This document shows, one piece after another, positions 1 through 10,427 of a DNA stretch of 64,000 nucleotides. The stretch lies in assembly GCA_034359265.1 (NCBI GenBank), contig CP136890.1:31042501-31106500 (forward strand). Direction: 5' to 3'. Within the stretch, counting starts at the first letter, position 1. Each line of letters starts with the position of its first letter. Source of the stretch: Canna indica. Its lineage: Eukaryota; Streptophyta; Magnoliopsida; Zingiberales; Cannaceae. Made by a program: the position numbers and the translations under genes. The notes beneath the pieces were generated by a model. That model did not search any database, had not been told where the DNA came from, and saw nothing but the letters and a program-made list of their open reading frames with translations.

Positions 1-509
1 AAAAATCATTAATTAATAGATTTCCGACGCCGAAGTCCAGTGTCCGGACACTAGACAATGGTTCGGTCGTCGGCCGAAACCCTATATTTAGGGTTTCGAT
101 CGGATCTAGGGAAGGAAGGTGGGGCGGCAAGGAATACCTAGAATAGACGGGGCGGCGGCGATCGAAATCGGCAATCGAGGACGGGGCGGTGGCGTCGACA
201 GCGATAGCACGGCGATGGCGTTGGCAACGGCAGCAGGCGACGAGCAAAGGAAGAGGAAAAAGGAGGAGGAAGGGGCAGGCGCGGGCGCGTGTCCTATATA
301 AACTTATCAACAACAACTCACTTAACCATTAGAACGTCGTTGCTGATAAGTTAATCATTAGCAACGGCTCACGTGTCTGTTAGAAAGTTGTTGTTAAGGT
401 AATTAACATCGACAACGGCTTGAGCGGCTGTAAGAAAGTTGTTGCAAATTGTAATGGCTTGAGCGGCCATTGCTGATAGCCGTTGTTGAAGAACCAATTT
501 CTAGTAGTG
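1..509 (-). mobile_element. CACTA (En/Spm) transposon, 5' end only, cut by the window edge
   Basis: The element ends at 509 with the CACTA terminus (ctagtagtg reading outward). Inside lie about 200 bp of subterminal repeats built on the core CAACGGC, then a GC-rich leader with an AGGGTTTCG motif. The same order (terminus, CAACGGC repeats, TATA, leader) is seen in both CACTA copies at 22.5-33.2 kb, so this is the 5' end of a related element lying on the minus strand. No transposase is in view because the element runs off position 1. The three bases after it are ATC; the matching target duplication would lie outside the window. Confidence 0.85.
294..303 (-). promoter_or_regulatory. TATA box of the CACTA element at 1-509
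   Basis: CTATATAAAC on the plus strand reads GTTTATATAG on the minus strand. It sits just inside the subterminal repeats. The same box is at the same place in the other two CACTA copies (26004-26013 minus and 26448-26456 plus), which supports a conserved element promoter. Inferred from position and conservation. Confidence 0.55.
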
Positions 510-698
510 ATCTCCCTTGGGATCCAAATTAACTAGATATATGTGGTTGCTGTTCTGTGTGAAGGACTGCATGCTCTAGTTGAGACAAGGTGCCCGGGGT
601 ATCCTTTGAGTTGGTTGGCTGTTGTTTCAAGCATTCATTGTAACATAAGCGAGCTTTGTTCTAATCAGCGTGAGTGACTCCCACTTTTGTCTCTAAGA
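510..698 (-). pseudogene. Ty3/gypsy protease-region segment, left of the MITE
   Basis: Read on the minus strand, this stretch continues the frame of the protease segment at 1651-2149 once the MITE (699-1650) is taken out. The join gives a run around VGVTHAD and CYNECLK, typical of the part following the protease in Tat/Athila-type gypsy elements. One TAG and one TAA interrupt the frame. The CACTA element at 1-509 abuts it directly, so the gypsy relic continued further before that insertion. Assignment is by motif recognition and frame continuity. Confidence 0.6.
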
Positions 699-1650
699 GT
701 GTGTTTGGTTGGAAATAGTGAATTTATAAAGAATAGGAATCGATAAGGGATAGTATTACCTTGTTTGGTTGACATTGTAAATAGGCCAAGAATATAATTA
801 TTTTATTTGGTTAGCATAAGAAATAGGAAAGGAATATAATGATAAATGACCAAAATATTATTCTTAATAAAATTGAATACATTTATTTTGTTTACTTAAC
901 ATAAAGAATATACAATGAATTGATAGGAAAAAGACTAAAATACCCTTCTAAAAATATATTAAATTATCTTCTAATTTATTCTAATTAATAACAACATAAT
1001 AAAAATATGTATCAATATAAAATAATTTATTAATTTAAAATAATAAAACACTATTATTTATTTTATTTTCATTAAAAAATTGAATGTTCTGACAATAATT
1101 ATTAAAATATTATTTTAATAATAAAATAATAATTATCTATTTAAGATATGTAATTATTAAAATTAATTTAACAATTTAGTAAAATAACCAAAATGCCCTT
1201 TAAAAAATAATAACAACATAATAAAAATATGGATTAATATTAAATAATTTATTAATATAAAATAATAAATTATTTTTTATTTTATTTTCATAAAAAACTA
1301 AATCTTAAAAAAAATAATTATTAAAATAATATTTAATAATAAAATAATAATTATCTATTTAAAATATGCAATTATTGAAATTGATTTAATAATTTATTTT
1401 TTTATATTATTATGTAATATTATAAATATTGAATGACAATATAGAAAAATATTATAAGGAATAAACAAAAATTATTATTCCTTGGGTTGAGGTAAGGAAT
1501 AGTATTCCCCGTGCATGGAGAATAGTATTATTTATCTATTCCTTATGCCCCACCTATTCCTTGTCTATAAGTTGTAACCAAACAAGAGAATAAGTGGGGC
1601 ATAAATAATAGTATTTCATTCCCTATCTGTTCTATCCAACCAAACACTAC
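699..1650. mobile_element. AT-rich MITE with GTGTTTGGTTGG ends
   Basis: The ends are inverted repeats containing GTGTTTGGTTGG. CTAAGA flanks both sides (693-698 and 1651-1656) and fits a target duplication. The interior is very AT-rich and holds a tandem duplication: roughly 950-1140 and 1190-1390 repeat the same order of sequence, including an ATAACAACATAATAAAAATA stretch. It has no coding potential. It lies inside the gypsy relic, whose frame resumes across it. The superfamily (hAT-like or PIF-like) is not resolved from the 6-bp flank. Confidence 0.7.
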
Positions 1651-3453
1651 CTAAGACGAGAAACTTTAGCGCCAAATAGAGAGTCAATATGATGACCCCT
1701 AGGCTATTCAGAGATGGCCGCCCCAGGATCATGTGATAGGAATTTGGGCAGTCGATGACCATGTATTCTACATCCGCCAATTTGGTTCTCAGTGGGGAGT
1801 CGAGAGTCGTTGTCAATCAGATATAGCCTCAGATGCTAACTCGTCCTCCTAAGAAGCCGATGAGATCTCTGTGGTAGGTGTGGAGCCAGGCTTCAACCAA
1901 TTGAATCTTCTTGAATGTCGGGTAGAATAGGATGTCGACTGAGCTCCCTTGGTTCACGAAAACTTTCCTGACAAGAAAGTCACCAGCAATTACAGAAATG
2001 ATAACAGGGTCATGTAAATTTCTATCAATTCCTTGGAAATCAGTTTCAAAGAACGATATTATTGGAGTTCGAATATTTTCTGCAGGTGAGATGCATCGTC
2101 GATTCCCTGATGGCCCGGAGTGACTTATTTCTGGCCGAGCTAGTTTCACCTCCTCCTGCTATGTGATCTATGACCTCCGGATCTTAGTGCCTGGTCGATC
2201 GGCTTTGTGGTCGTCTTGGTCGCTCGATGCACTTCTCGGCGGTGGCATTCTGCTCGTGCTTCGGCGATGTCGGTCCCGGTTGCGCCTGCGCCTGCGGTAG
2301 ATATAGCGATCGAGACGGCCTTTTCTTATTAGGCACTCGATTTGTTCTTTGAGCATCACACACTCTTTGGTGTGTACGTACGCGCGGTGGAACTCCAACT
2401 TTTTGCTTCTATCCGTGTTGGGCGGGGGCTTCAGTTTTCCCACACTTCTTAGAGGATAGTCTCCCTTCTAGTGTTCAAGGGAGTGTATTCATGGAACCTG
2501 AGGCTAGGTTGGGAGGGCGACCTCGCCCTCTTGCCGCCATCGCGCTCGCGATGATCTCGGTCTTTGTCCCTCTTGTCGGACTTCTTGGACTTCATGTTCT
2601 CGGTGGCGCCCTTGGCGATCTGCATGTTGGCCTTCCTAGCATCTCGAAATTCCTCCATTTCCATATAGCATATGGCCTTTTCTCCAAACTCAACCATATT
2701 CTTGGGTTTTGCTAGGGCGATTCGGTCAGCAGAGTGTCCAGGCTTCAGTCCGTGCTTGATGGAGCTCGATGTGTGGGTCGAGGTTCGAGATTTCCATGGC
2801 CACAACATGGAACCTCTTCATGTAGTCTCTTAGCGACTCATGTTGTCATTGCTTGATATAGTGGAGAGAGTCTTTGGTCGTGGAGTAAATCTGCAACGAA
2901 GAGAACTGATTAGTGAAGTCTCAAGAGAGCTCTTGGAAGGTGTGTATGGACCCTGATGGGAGGGTGGAAAAGCAAAGTAGCACGACCTTCTCCAAGAAGA
3001 TTGGAAAAGTTCGAATGGGATTGGTGGTGCCATTGAGAAGCATCATAGACCTGAACATCATTAGGTGAGTAGTTGGATCGCTTGTGTCATCATAGGGCTG
3101 GAGCATTGTCAGCAACTTGAAATTATCAGGGAGACAGACTACCATGGTGAGGGGAGGAATAGCCTCTATATATGATCTTGGTCTCCACCTCTTCTCTCTA
3201 ATGATGTGTGCGGGAGACCTCGTCTCAAGACATAGAGATCGACCTTCCAGTTCTTTCTAGATGGTTGTCTTCGTCACGTTCGGAGCGGTGGTGCTCATGC
3301 TCGTGCATGTGTTGTTCCCGGGACTATCTCAGCGCCTCGACTTGGGCTACTAACTGCCGGTTCTTCTCTAGAAGGTCATCAAACAGACGTTGGAATTCTT
3401 TTGGTGAAAGATTGGTGGGTACCAGAGCGTTGCTCCTCACCATGTTAGTATTT
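1651..3453 (-). pseudogene. Ty3/gypsy retrotransposon gag-protease relic (Tat/Athila-type)
   Basis: Read from right to left. A gag start (ATG at 3443-3441) is followed by a coiled N-terminal part, then the retrotransposon gag core (about 3145-2800) with motifs such as LPDNFKL, HLMMFRSMM and LPSGSIH. The retropepsin region (about 2149-1650) has VNQGSSVDILF, where the catalytic triad D-[ST]-G is replaced by NQGSS, a variant common in these gypsy relatives, and ends with ILGRPSLN. Several stops and frameshifts break it, so no functional product is expected. Reverse transcriptase and integrase are not present. A Pack-MULE inserted two bases upstream of the gag ATG, and the MITE inserted into the protease end. 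Confidence 0.8.
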
Positions 3454-3673
3454 GGGATAATAGACTAAAAAATCACAATGTTTGGAGAAATTTTACGTTT
3501 TACTCGCGTTTTCAAATTTCGTATGTAAATGCACAACATTTATTTCCGTTTATGTTATCTACCAAATCATCATGCGTCGTCTTAACTTAGATGACGTGGA
3601 GGTAAACGATGTTTTCTTGGCCTGACGGTGTCATACGTGGCCTATCTAGTTGTGGACCCATTATTAAAAAAGA

Positions 3674-3702
<29 letters not shown>
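3454..3702 (+). repeat. Left terminal inverted repeat of Pack-MULE 1
   Basis: Matches the reverse complement of 5458-5701 over about 245 bp with scattered differences. Both arms end internally in a (TA)n microsatellite (about 3674-3701 and 5461-5482), which was therefore part of the ancestral TIR. Confidence 0.88.
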
Positions 3703-3705
<3 letters not shown>

Positions 3706-3889
3706 GGTCCCACCTCTTTTTCTCACTCTTATTTTCTTCTTCCCTACTTATTCTTCTTCCACAGCCACTGCCACCTTACACCGCTATCTCCTCTCCGACC
3801 ATGGGACAGCCAACGCCGCCGATGAACTTGCTCTGCCCCGTCGATGAACTTGCTCCGCCCAAGAGGCGCCACCACTGTCACCTTGCACC

Positions 3890-4815
3890 GCTACCTCCTC
3901 TCCGCCAGCTAACTCCCTCCTTGATTCCCACTGCATCAATGAGTGGTAGAACTCGACGACTTCTGGCACCCGCTTCACGGTAGACGCAGCCATTCTGATC
4001 CCTTCGATGGCGGCGAGGGACGCGGAGGTGGTGAAGGTGGCCCCAAACGGACGGGTGGAGCCGACGGCGGGATCAGTGGCAGGTTCACCAAGGTGGGGCC
4101 TTTTTTGTTCAAAATGTCGGACGTGGTTTCCGAGGCGTAGGAAGACGATGAAGAAGAAGAAGAAGAAGAGGTGGAAGAGTTGCAGGAGCTCGTAGGTGTC
4201 GGAGGGGGTTTAGGAACTCTAGGATTGCGGGGCCTTGAAACCTCTTCTTTCTCGCCTGCGCGAGGTGGTTGATGTACCGGCGTTTGCACGTCTTCATTTG
4301 GACCAATGTCGGTGGACTTGAAGATTTTTTTAAAACTGTTGGAAAGATTTGATCTATTGGAGGCGTTGATGAAGCCTTGGAACCTCTGCGACGATGAGCA
4401 CTCATCGTTGTCCGTTACACGCGCACAGAGCCGTCGTGAGTTGCCATTGCTCTGCTCGGATGCAGCCTTCTTCGGCTCGGGAGAGCTCATCACCCCTCAT
4501 GGCGATCTCCTTCTTGAGGAAGGCTACGATGGCTGCGAACTCCTTGAGGAGCTTATGCTCCAGGATCTGAGTGTAGAGGCGGAACTCCCTTTCCAGGAGC
4601 TCCTCCACGAGGTGGAGCAACTCAGCGACGTCGGGCGAGCGAGGGCTGGACTTGGGCGGAGGAGCGGGGGAAGTATACGCCGAAGGTGTGAGGATGAGCG
4701 GGGGAATTGGAAGGGGGAATTGGTGGGTGATGGCCCGTGGCTGTAGCCGATTGCTTATGGAGGGCGGCTGAGGAGGAAGAATGGTTATCATGTCACCTTT
4801 TCCTGCCGAAGTCAA
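3890..4815 (-). pseudogene. Captured fragment of a CHUP1-like (IPGA1/CHUP1 family) gene
   Basis: Minus-strand reading frames carry three family hallmarks in order. First, a coiled-coil region after a proline-rich N-terminus (about 4640-4480) with ELLHLVEELLERE and LEHKLLKE. Next, a serine-rich and proline-rich linker (about 4230-3990). Last, VPEVVEFYHSLM followed by ESRRE (about 3985-3915), the conserved CHUP1-family C-terminal motif. In Arabidopsis CHUP1 anchors chloroplasts to actin; other family members act at microtubules. The pieces are in different frames and the C-terminal domain stops soon after the motif, so this is a condensed, non-functional capture. GC content is far above the surrounding AT-rich DNA. 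Confidence 0.72.
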
Positions 4816-4914
4816 AGAGGTTAACGTTGACCAATATTTGTCTCTTAATCATAATCTAATTTGAAACCCGACACGAATCTTAAAGCACTCTTGTATATAT
4901 ATAGCAGTGATAAC

Positions 4915-5408
4915 ATCCAATTCATAGACGTTTGAGATTTGCAGGTCGTGTCGGAAGGCTTAGCCGCCGATGCCGGTGTTCGATAGCATGCCATCGATCG
5001 TCAGGTAGATGTAATTGCCTAATCGGTCCACAACCGCGGTGCCATGCCGTGCTTGAGCAACTCGCAAAGGACATCGATCCAGAGCTGCTCCCCTCTGGTG
5101 TCCACGTAGTAGGCGTCGTCGTCGTCGTTGACTCGCATGTTGACTCGGCCGCGGGAGCCGCCGAGGGACGCCATGTCGATGATGCCGCCGCTGGGGGCTA
5201 GGGCCTCGAGTCAGACGGAGTGGCCATGGCTGCGGGCGGCGATGGCGAAGGGCCGTGGGGAAGAGAAGGAGAACCGGACAAGGGCGGCAATGTCGGTGAC
5301 GGATGGGGGGTAGAGCACGGCGGCAGGGGCGGCCTCGGTGAGGCGACCGTAGTTGGTGGAGACGGGCGATGACGTTGGGGCCAAAGCGGAGAGGAGGTAG
5401 CAGTGCAA
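4915..5408 (-). pseudogene. Captured first-exon fragment of a cytokinin dehydrogenase (CKX) gene
   Basis: The minus strand from 5408 encodes the FAD-binding part of cytokinin oxidase/dehydrogenase, the enzyme that degrades isoprenoid cytokinins. Visible markers are AAVLYPPSVTDIAALVRFS, ARSHGHS (in CKX the GHS histidine binds FAD covalently), YVDTRGEQLWIDVL, LKHGMAPR and WTD, then, after a frameshift, LSNTGIGG and RHDLQISNVYELDVIT. That end is close to the usual first-exon boundary of CKX genes. A TGA directly follows HGHSV, a TAG lies in the FAD region, and a 1-2 base frameshift follows WTD. It is captured sequence inside Pack-MULE 1, not a working enzyme gene. Confidence 0.85.
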
Positions 5409-5457
5409 GGTGGCAGTGGCGGTGGAAGAAGTAGGGAAGAAAAAAAGAAGAGAGAAA

Positions 5458-5701
5458 AAGTTATATATATATATATATATATTCTATTTTAATAATGGGC
5501 CTACAACTAGCAGGCCACGTATGACGCTGTCAAGCCAAGCAAGCGTCGTTTACCTTCACATCAGCTAAGTTGAGACGACGTGTGACGATTTGGTAGATGA
5601 CATAAACGGAAGTAAAGGTTGTGCATTTACAAGCGAAATTTGAAAACGCGCGTAGAACGTAAAATTTCTGCAAACCTTGTGATTTTTTAGTCTATTATCC
5701 C
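5458..5701 (-). repeat. Right terminal inverted repeat of Pack-MULE 1
   Basis: Inverted partner of 3454-3702, ending GTCTATTATCCC at 5701, immediately followed by the target duplication. Confidence 0.88.
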
Positions 5702-5710
5702 TTAGTATTT

Positions 5711-5935
5711 CTAGGTATCAGGGGTGCACTGACTCCAGGCAGGTAAGCTTTACTTGGCCCCATGGCGGGCGCTAAATGTTCTTGCATGGAGTTGGGGTGA
5801 TGCGGCGACGCGTCTCCAGCTGTTACGGTGCACCTCCTGCGGAGGACATACAAAAGACACTCTGATGGAGCCCCCTGAGCAGGGCAAGCGTGATTTGGTT
5901 CAGGGTTAATGATGGAGCGCTGCTGGGTCTAATCC
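5711..5935 (-). other. Probable untranslated leader of the gypsy relic
   Basis: Lies directly beyond the Pack-MULE target duplication, upstream of the gypsy gag start on the minus strand. It contains the GGGCGCTAAATGTT stretch resembling the leader/PBS area of Tat-type gypsy elements. No reading frame of note. Position-based inference. Confidence 0.4.
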
Positions 5936-8160
5936 AACCACGCGAGTCCAATAATTCTAGTTTAGTACATGGTGCTTTAAAGATTTTTTTAAATCTATTT
6001 TTTTCATATTTTTCCTTTGTGTATTCACTCCGCACCCTAACAGTAAACCTACCTTGCTTCTTTATACTATGGTGTTCTTAAATTCATATAATATAATGTT
6101 GTAAATTTTCTTACAATACCTACAAAGACATTTGCAGAAGAAAAGCTTGAAGATGACAACATAAACGACTCAAAATAAAATGTGAGGAGCAAAAGTTGCG
6201 ACCACATAAATGTTTAATTAAGACCCATGTTTTGGAATTAATCAAAGAAAAAATGTCGGGGGGCTAAAATCTGAGCAACAAATGGGATGAAAAAGTTGAC
6301 CTCTGTAGTCTCGGCCTAACGAGATACCACAAAATGCCATCACGATGATGACAACATATAGGTTGCCTTGCTACGAAGGCGATTGAAAACAAAGTTTGAG
6401 GAGCAAAAGCCATGACCATATAAGGTCTAATTAAGATCCTGATTTTGTATTAATCAAGAAAAAATTATTAGGGCTAAAATCTCAACAACAAATGGAACTA
6501 AAAAATTGATCGGCGTAAATCTCAACCTAAATGCCAGCAACACTCGAGGCATCATGACAATAGGACTTGACCTAAGCACGACGTAGCTGCTATCCATTAT
6601 CTAGTATTTTATATATATATATATATATATATATGGTTTACTCATTCAAATCGTCGAGTCAAGGTCAATGCACGCCCTAATTCCATGGGAAGAGTAGGGA
6701 GTTGTTATTTATGTAATATATACCTCAAAATATATTTACATTTTCTTTTCGGTAAATTGAATGCATGGACCTTCTTTTTTTTTCTAATCAAAGAACTAGT
6801 TTATACGCCTCCAATGTCTATATCTGGTACATTTGGAGAAGTCCTTCAAAAGAATCTTTTTCCATGTGTCAATTTCATGCACATATAACCTTGTCTAAAG
6901 AATATTCTTCGACACCTAAAAAATTGATCGACTTAAATCTCAACCTAAATGCCAACAACACTCGAGGCATCATGACAATATGATTTGACCTATATCACTG
7001 CTCTCCACTATCTAGTATTATATATATATATATATATAGCATATTTATTTTATAAAATAAAAAATAATAGGATAAAAAATTAATTAATATTTATTATTTA
7101 TTTAGTACATGAATTAAAAAAAATATGAATAAAATAAAATAATATTAATATTATATCTTATGTACATTAAATTTAAAAAATTTATATTTAATTTTTTTTC
7201 ATTTTTTATTTAATCTTATTCTATCTTATCCAGAAAAAAATATACTAATATAGTCTAGTCATTTAAGTCGTCGAGTCAAGGTCAATGCACGCCCTTCCAT
7301 TGATTTGAAGATAAGGGAGTTGTCATTTATGTAATATATACCTTAAAAAATATTTTCATTTTCTTTTCGGTAAATTGAATGCCTGGACCTCATTTTTTTT
7401 CTAATCAAATAACTAATTTAGAAGCCAACAGGTCTATCTTTGGTACATTTTTAAAAGACCTTCGAGAAAGAACCTTTTTCCATGTGTCAATTTCATGCAC
7501 ATATAACCTTTTCTAAAGAATAGTCTTCGAGACCTATTTTCGTACATAAAGAAAAGTCTTTTCATATATCTAAAGCAGTTAGAATTAATTAGTTGAGTAC
7601 GTTATACTACTATTTGAAAAATTGTTTATTTGTTTAATTACTTTTATTTATGATCAATACGAACTTATTTTTAACAATATGTCAAATTGTAGAAATCATA
7701 TTATATATTATAATAAATTTGTAAATAATATATTTTGTTCGTTTTTTATTTATCTCTTTTTCTTTTACATATATAGTATATAATATATTGTATATTAATA
7801 TATTATATACTTATTATGTACGTGTTACATGTACATTGGATTAAAACAAATATTATCTAATATTTTCTCATTTAATATCCAATCCTATACATTGAATTAG
7901 CAAACGGACCATAATTGGTCTCATTTATAAGGCTAACACACAGTGATATTTGAATTAAGTTCTGATTTTAAATTCGTAAGTTTTTTTTTTGTTCATATAT
8001 ACTTGAGAGGATGCGGTGCAAAACGCTCCTATCAGTTGAATTAAATTACCTGGCGCTGGGCTCCACATAATTAACACATTTATGTTATTTTATTATATTA
8101 TACATATATTTGGCCACGTGTATATATATTAATTAGCTAGTTAATTAATTTGCACTAACA
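5936..8160. other. AT-rich non-coding region with a local segmental duplication
   Basis: No gene seen. Two blocks are duplicated: about 6500-6580 recurs at 6918-6995 (CTCAACCTAAATGCCA and CAACACTCGAGGCATCATGA in both), and about 6655-6905 recurs at 7266-7540 (GTCGAGTCAAGGTCAATGCA in both). Each copy is followed or preceded by a (TA)n run (6607-6634 and 7019-7038). The pattern is one larger unit copied in tandem. Confidence 0.6.
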
Positions 8161-8229
8161 GTAGCAACTAATTAATCTATATACCAAGTAGAATAATTGG
8201 GAGTGTGACAAGCAGTGCAGCATGCAGTT

Positions 8230-8239
8230 CTATATAAAC
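8230..8239 (+). promoter_or_regulatory. TATA box of the PGG-domain gene
   Basis: CTATATAAAC lies about 460 bp upstream of the start codon of the PGG gene. It is followed about 30 bp on by a likely transcription start and then one or two possible leader introns (acceptor-like GCGCTAG near 8484 and TTGGCGTAG near 8575). Inferred from spacing and consensus. Confidence 0.5.
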
Positions 8240-8691
8240 CCCACAAGAGAGCTTCAAGTAAAGCACCAATTACATAGATCTGTGCAACTTCAAGGCCATA
8301 GTGGTCAGATTAGGGAGTTGTAGCTCGACGAAGACATCCAGGTTAAGATAATGGCCTCTACATATATATTTTTTAATCTTAATATATGAATTTATTTTTC
8401 CATTAATTAGCTTAATATATTTTCCATACTTGTTTCTGCAACCGCGCGTTGTTGATATTTTTTTCTTTTGCATTTTGCGCTAGGTTGTTATTTGTACATA
8501 TCTTCTGCTAATTTATAATAAGTTTATTCTGATGATGCTTAAATGTATTAATTTAATCAAAACTGTTGGCGTAGGTTGTTACAAGGCTCATCATTTCTGG
8601 ATGTTCACTTGCCTCTAGACAACAGTAGCTTCGGCTTCTACATTTGCTTTTAGCACAGTCAAATCAGACGAATCCTTCGGTAGGTGGGGAG

Positions 8692-9306
8692 ATGGCGGAT
8701 CCTCAGATGAAAGAAGATGAGCGCAGGAAGGAGTTACGTGAGTTGTTGATGGTGGTGGCAACTATACTTTTGTCCATGTCATTTCAAGCTGGTTTAACTC
8801 CACCTGGTGGTTTCTGGCAGGATGATACTTCTACTAATACTTCTCCTCCCCCCATGAACTCAAATAATAATAATAATTATCATGGTCCAGTCGGACATCA
8901 ACCTGGGAATTCCATTTTCAGAGACATTGACAGGGCAAAGTACAAACGATTCTACCGCTTGAATACAGCTTGCTTTTACTTCTCCTCATGCCATATTATT
9001 TACCTACTACTATCCTCTAGGATGAGCATAACAAAAGAAATTGGGAAATCAATCGATGAGACACTATCCTCTTGGATGGGCATAACAATAAAAATTGGGA
9101 AATCAATCGATGTGATACGTCAACATTATATTTATTATGTGTACTTATCAGTACGGAGCAAACCATCCGTGGAAGAAGTGATATTATATGCATGCGGAAC
9201 AGCTGGAGTCTTTTTAGCTATCCTCGGTGTACTTGAGATCTCAAGAAGGCATTTTCTCTTCCTTGATATTCGTAGGGCTAACTCCCAGGGGTGCTGGGGG
9301 AAATAG
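8692..9306 (+). CDS. PGG-domain membrane protein (ITN1/ACD6-like C-terminal type), 204 aa
   Basis: This is the only apparently intact free-standing host gene. The ATG at 8692 (MADPQMK) was chosen because a longer in-frame reading starts only at a TTG-type codon. The PGG domain begins at about residue 15 with RELLMVVATILLSMSFQ and has the diagnostic LTPPGGFW. Three membrane segments are visible: about residues 17-40, 92-108 (FYFSSCHIIYLLL) and 165-185 (ILYACGTAGVFLAILGVLE). In plants this domain usually follows ankyrin repeats in membrane proteins linked to salt and defence responses; no ankyrin repeat is seen here, so it is a stand-alone PGG protein. Between the second and third segments lies an in-frame 18-residue tandem duplication. 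Function beyond membrane location is not inferable. Confidence 0.78.
   Translation: MADPQMKEDERRKELRELLMVVATILLSMSFQAGLTPPGGFWQDDTSTNTSPPPMNSNNNNNYHGPVGHQPGNSIFRDIDRAKYKRFYRLNTACFYFSSCHIIYLLLSSRMSITKEIGKSIDETLSSWMGITIKIGKSIDVIRQHYIYYVYLSVRSKPSVEEVILYACGTAGVFLAILGVLEISRRHFLFLDIRRANSQGCWGK
9007..9114 (+). repeat. 54-bp in-frame tandem duplication inside the PGG gene
   Basis: 9007-9060 and 9061-9114 are near-identical 54-bp units, beginning ACTATCCTCT and containing GGGAAATCAATCGATG. Each adds 18 residues (…GKSID…) to the loop after the second membrane segment without breaking the frame. Confidence 0.85.
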
Positions 9307-10427
9307 AAACTTTAAGAAGTGGTTCAATGTCTTGGTGCTAATATAATTTATGCCTCGATTTACTTGGTATATTAACATCTACTCTTTTTCCAACTTTTCA
9401 GCGAGGAGAACCAATTATCAGAAAGAATCATGTGCAATGCATTTGATTAAGAGAGACTAGCTAGTTAATATTTGTGCCAAATTGTGAACTCACTTGTGCT
9501 CAAATGATAATAGTATCCGGATATGTTACCTATGTCTTGAGTTCAATTTTTAATTATAGCGTTTTACGAGTCTTTTTCACATCTTTGTATGTTTTGTAAT
9601 ACGCCTTGTGCGTATATTATTGCGTTTAAGCTTTGTAACGACGGTGCTATAAAACCACTTTTTTAACATAAAATAAAATAAATATTTGTGTCAAATTAAT
9701 ATACGCTGTAAATTAATTATGTGTTTGCTGTTGTAAGTCAGATTATATAAATGGTATATATATTGTGTGCTTGCTTTTAATTAATTTTAAGATAGATTTG
9801 GAGTTAATAATGTGAATATATGCTGATTTTCTATTTCGATTTTCTCTGGTCCGTACGTAGTGCGAATGAATTTATTCATTTGAACTTACAAGGTTAATTG
9901 AATTTGACCATTTGGAAAATTGCATTTAATTACCTAGGGTATATAGGAAAGGTTAGAAAAATAAGTGGAAAAATAAGAAGAAAATAGAAAAACAAATTAA
10001 GAGAAGAAAATGGAACGTAGCAAAGAAATGACTTAATTATTCATGAAAGAGAAAAGTAAACCGGAAATTACAAGGAGGATAAACTAAGGGCAGATTGTCC
10101 GCTCTTTTCTTTTCTTTTCTTTTTATTTTCGCCGGTTTACGGGTGAAAATTTTTGGAAGGAGAAAAAGAATAATGGAAAAGAAACAAACTTTAGTTTTCT
10201 TTTCATCCTCTCACTTTTTTTTTTTTTTTTCTGTTTCCCTTATCCGTCCAAGTAAACATTTATACTCTCTTTAGAAATTCACGAGTTATTTTTATTTTTA
10301 TTTTGAAGGAATATGAGGCCTACATTTCTAAAAGTTAGTACATGAAAGAGTACGAGTCAACCAGAATATATTATGGTCGCTTTAACACTTCCACCAATCT
10401 CAAGTCATAGACTATCTTGTAGTCATT
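9307..10427. other. AT-rich non-coding sequence downstream of the PGG gene
   Basis: No gene seen. AATAAAATAAAT-type polyadenylation-like sequence is present near 9670. A purine-rich stretch (9955-10030) is followed by pyrimidine-rich runs (10100-10250). Nothing else supportable. Confidence 0.5.

Larger units (their letters stand above)
3454..5701. mobile_element. Pack-MULE 1 (Mutator-like) carrying CHUP1-like and CKX gene fragments
   Basis: The element is bounded by long terminal inverted repeats of about 245 bp starting GGGATAATAGACTAAAAAAT. A perfect 9-bp target duplication TTAGTATTT lies at 3445-3453 and 5702-5710, the signature of Mutator-type transposition. It contains no transposase. 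The interior is GC-rich and holds segments of two unrelated plant genes, both on the minus strand: a CHUP1-like segment (3890-4815) and a cytokinin dehydrogenase first-exon segment (4915-5408). This is the classic Pack-MULE pattern. The same TIR family bounds the 34270-48371 element. Confidence 0.92.

Noticed and set aside
119..301. Small plus-strand protein gene at the window start
   Set aside because: It lies in the GC-rich leader of the minus-strand CACTA, matches the other copies' leaders and has no domain.
3975..4493. A separate serine-rich protein gene inside Pack-MULE 1
   Set aside because: Its sequence links the CHUP1-like coiled coil to the VPEVVEFYHSLM motif, so it is part of the same captured gene in a shifted frame.
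4932..5313. Plus-strand frames over the CKX segment
   Set aside because: The minus strand shows clear CKX motifs; the plus-strand frames are GC-rich shadows.
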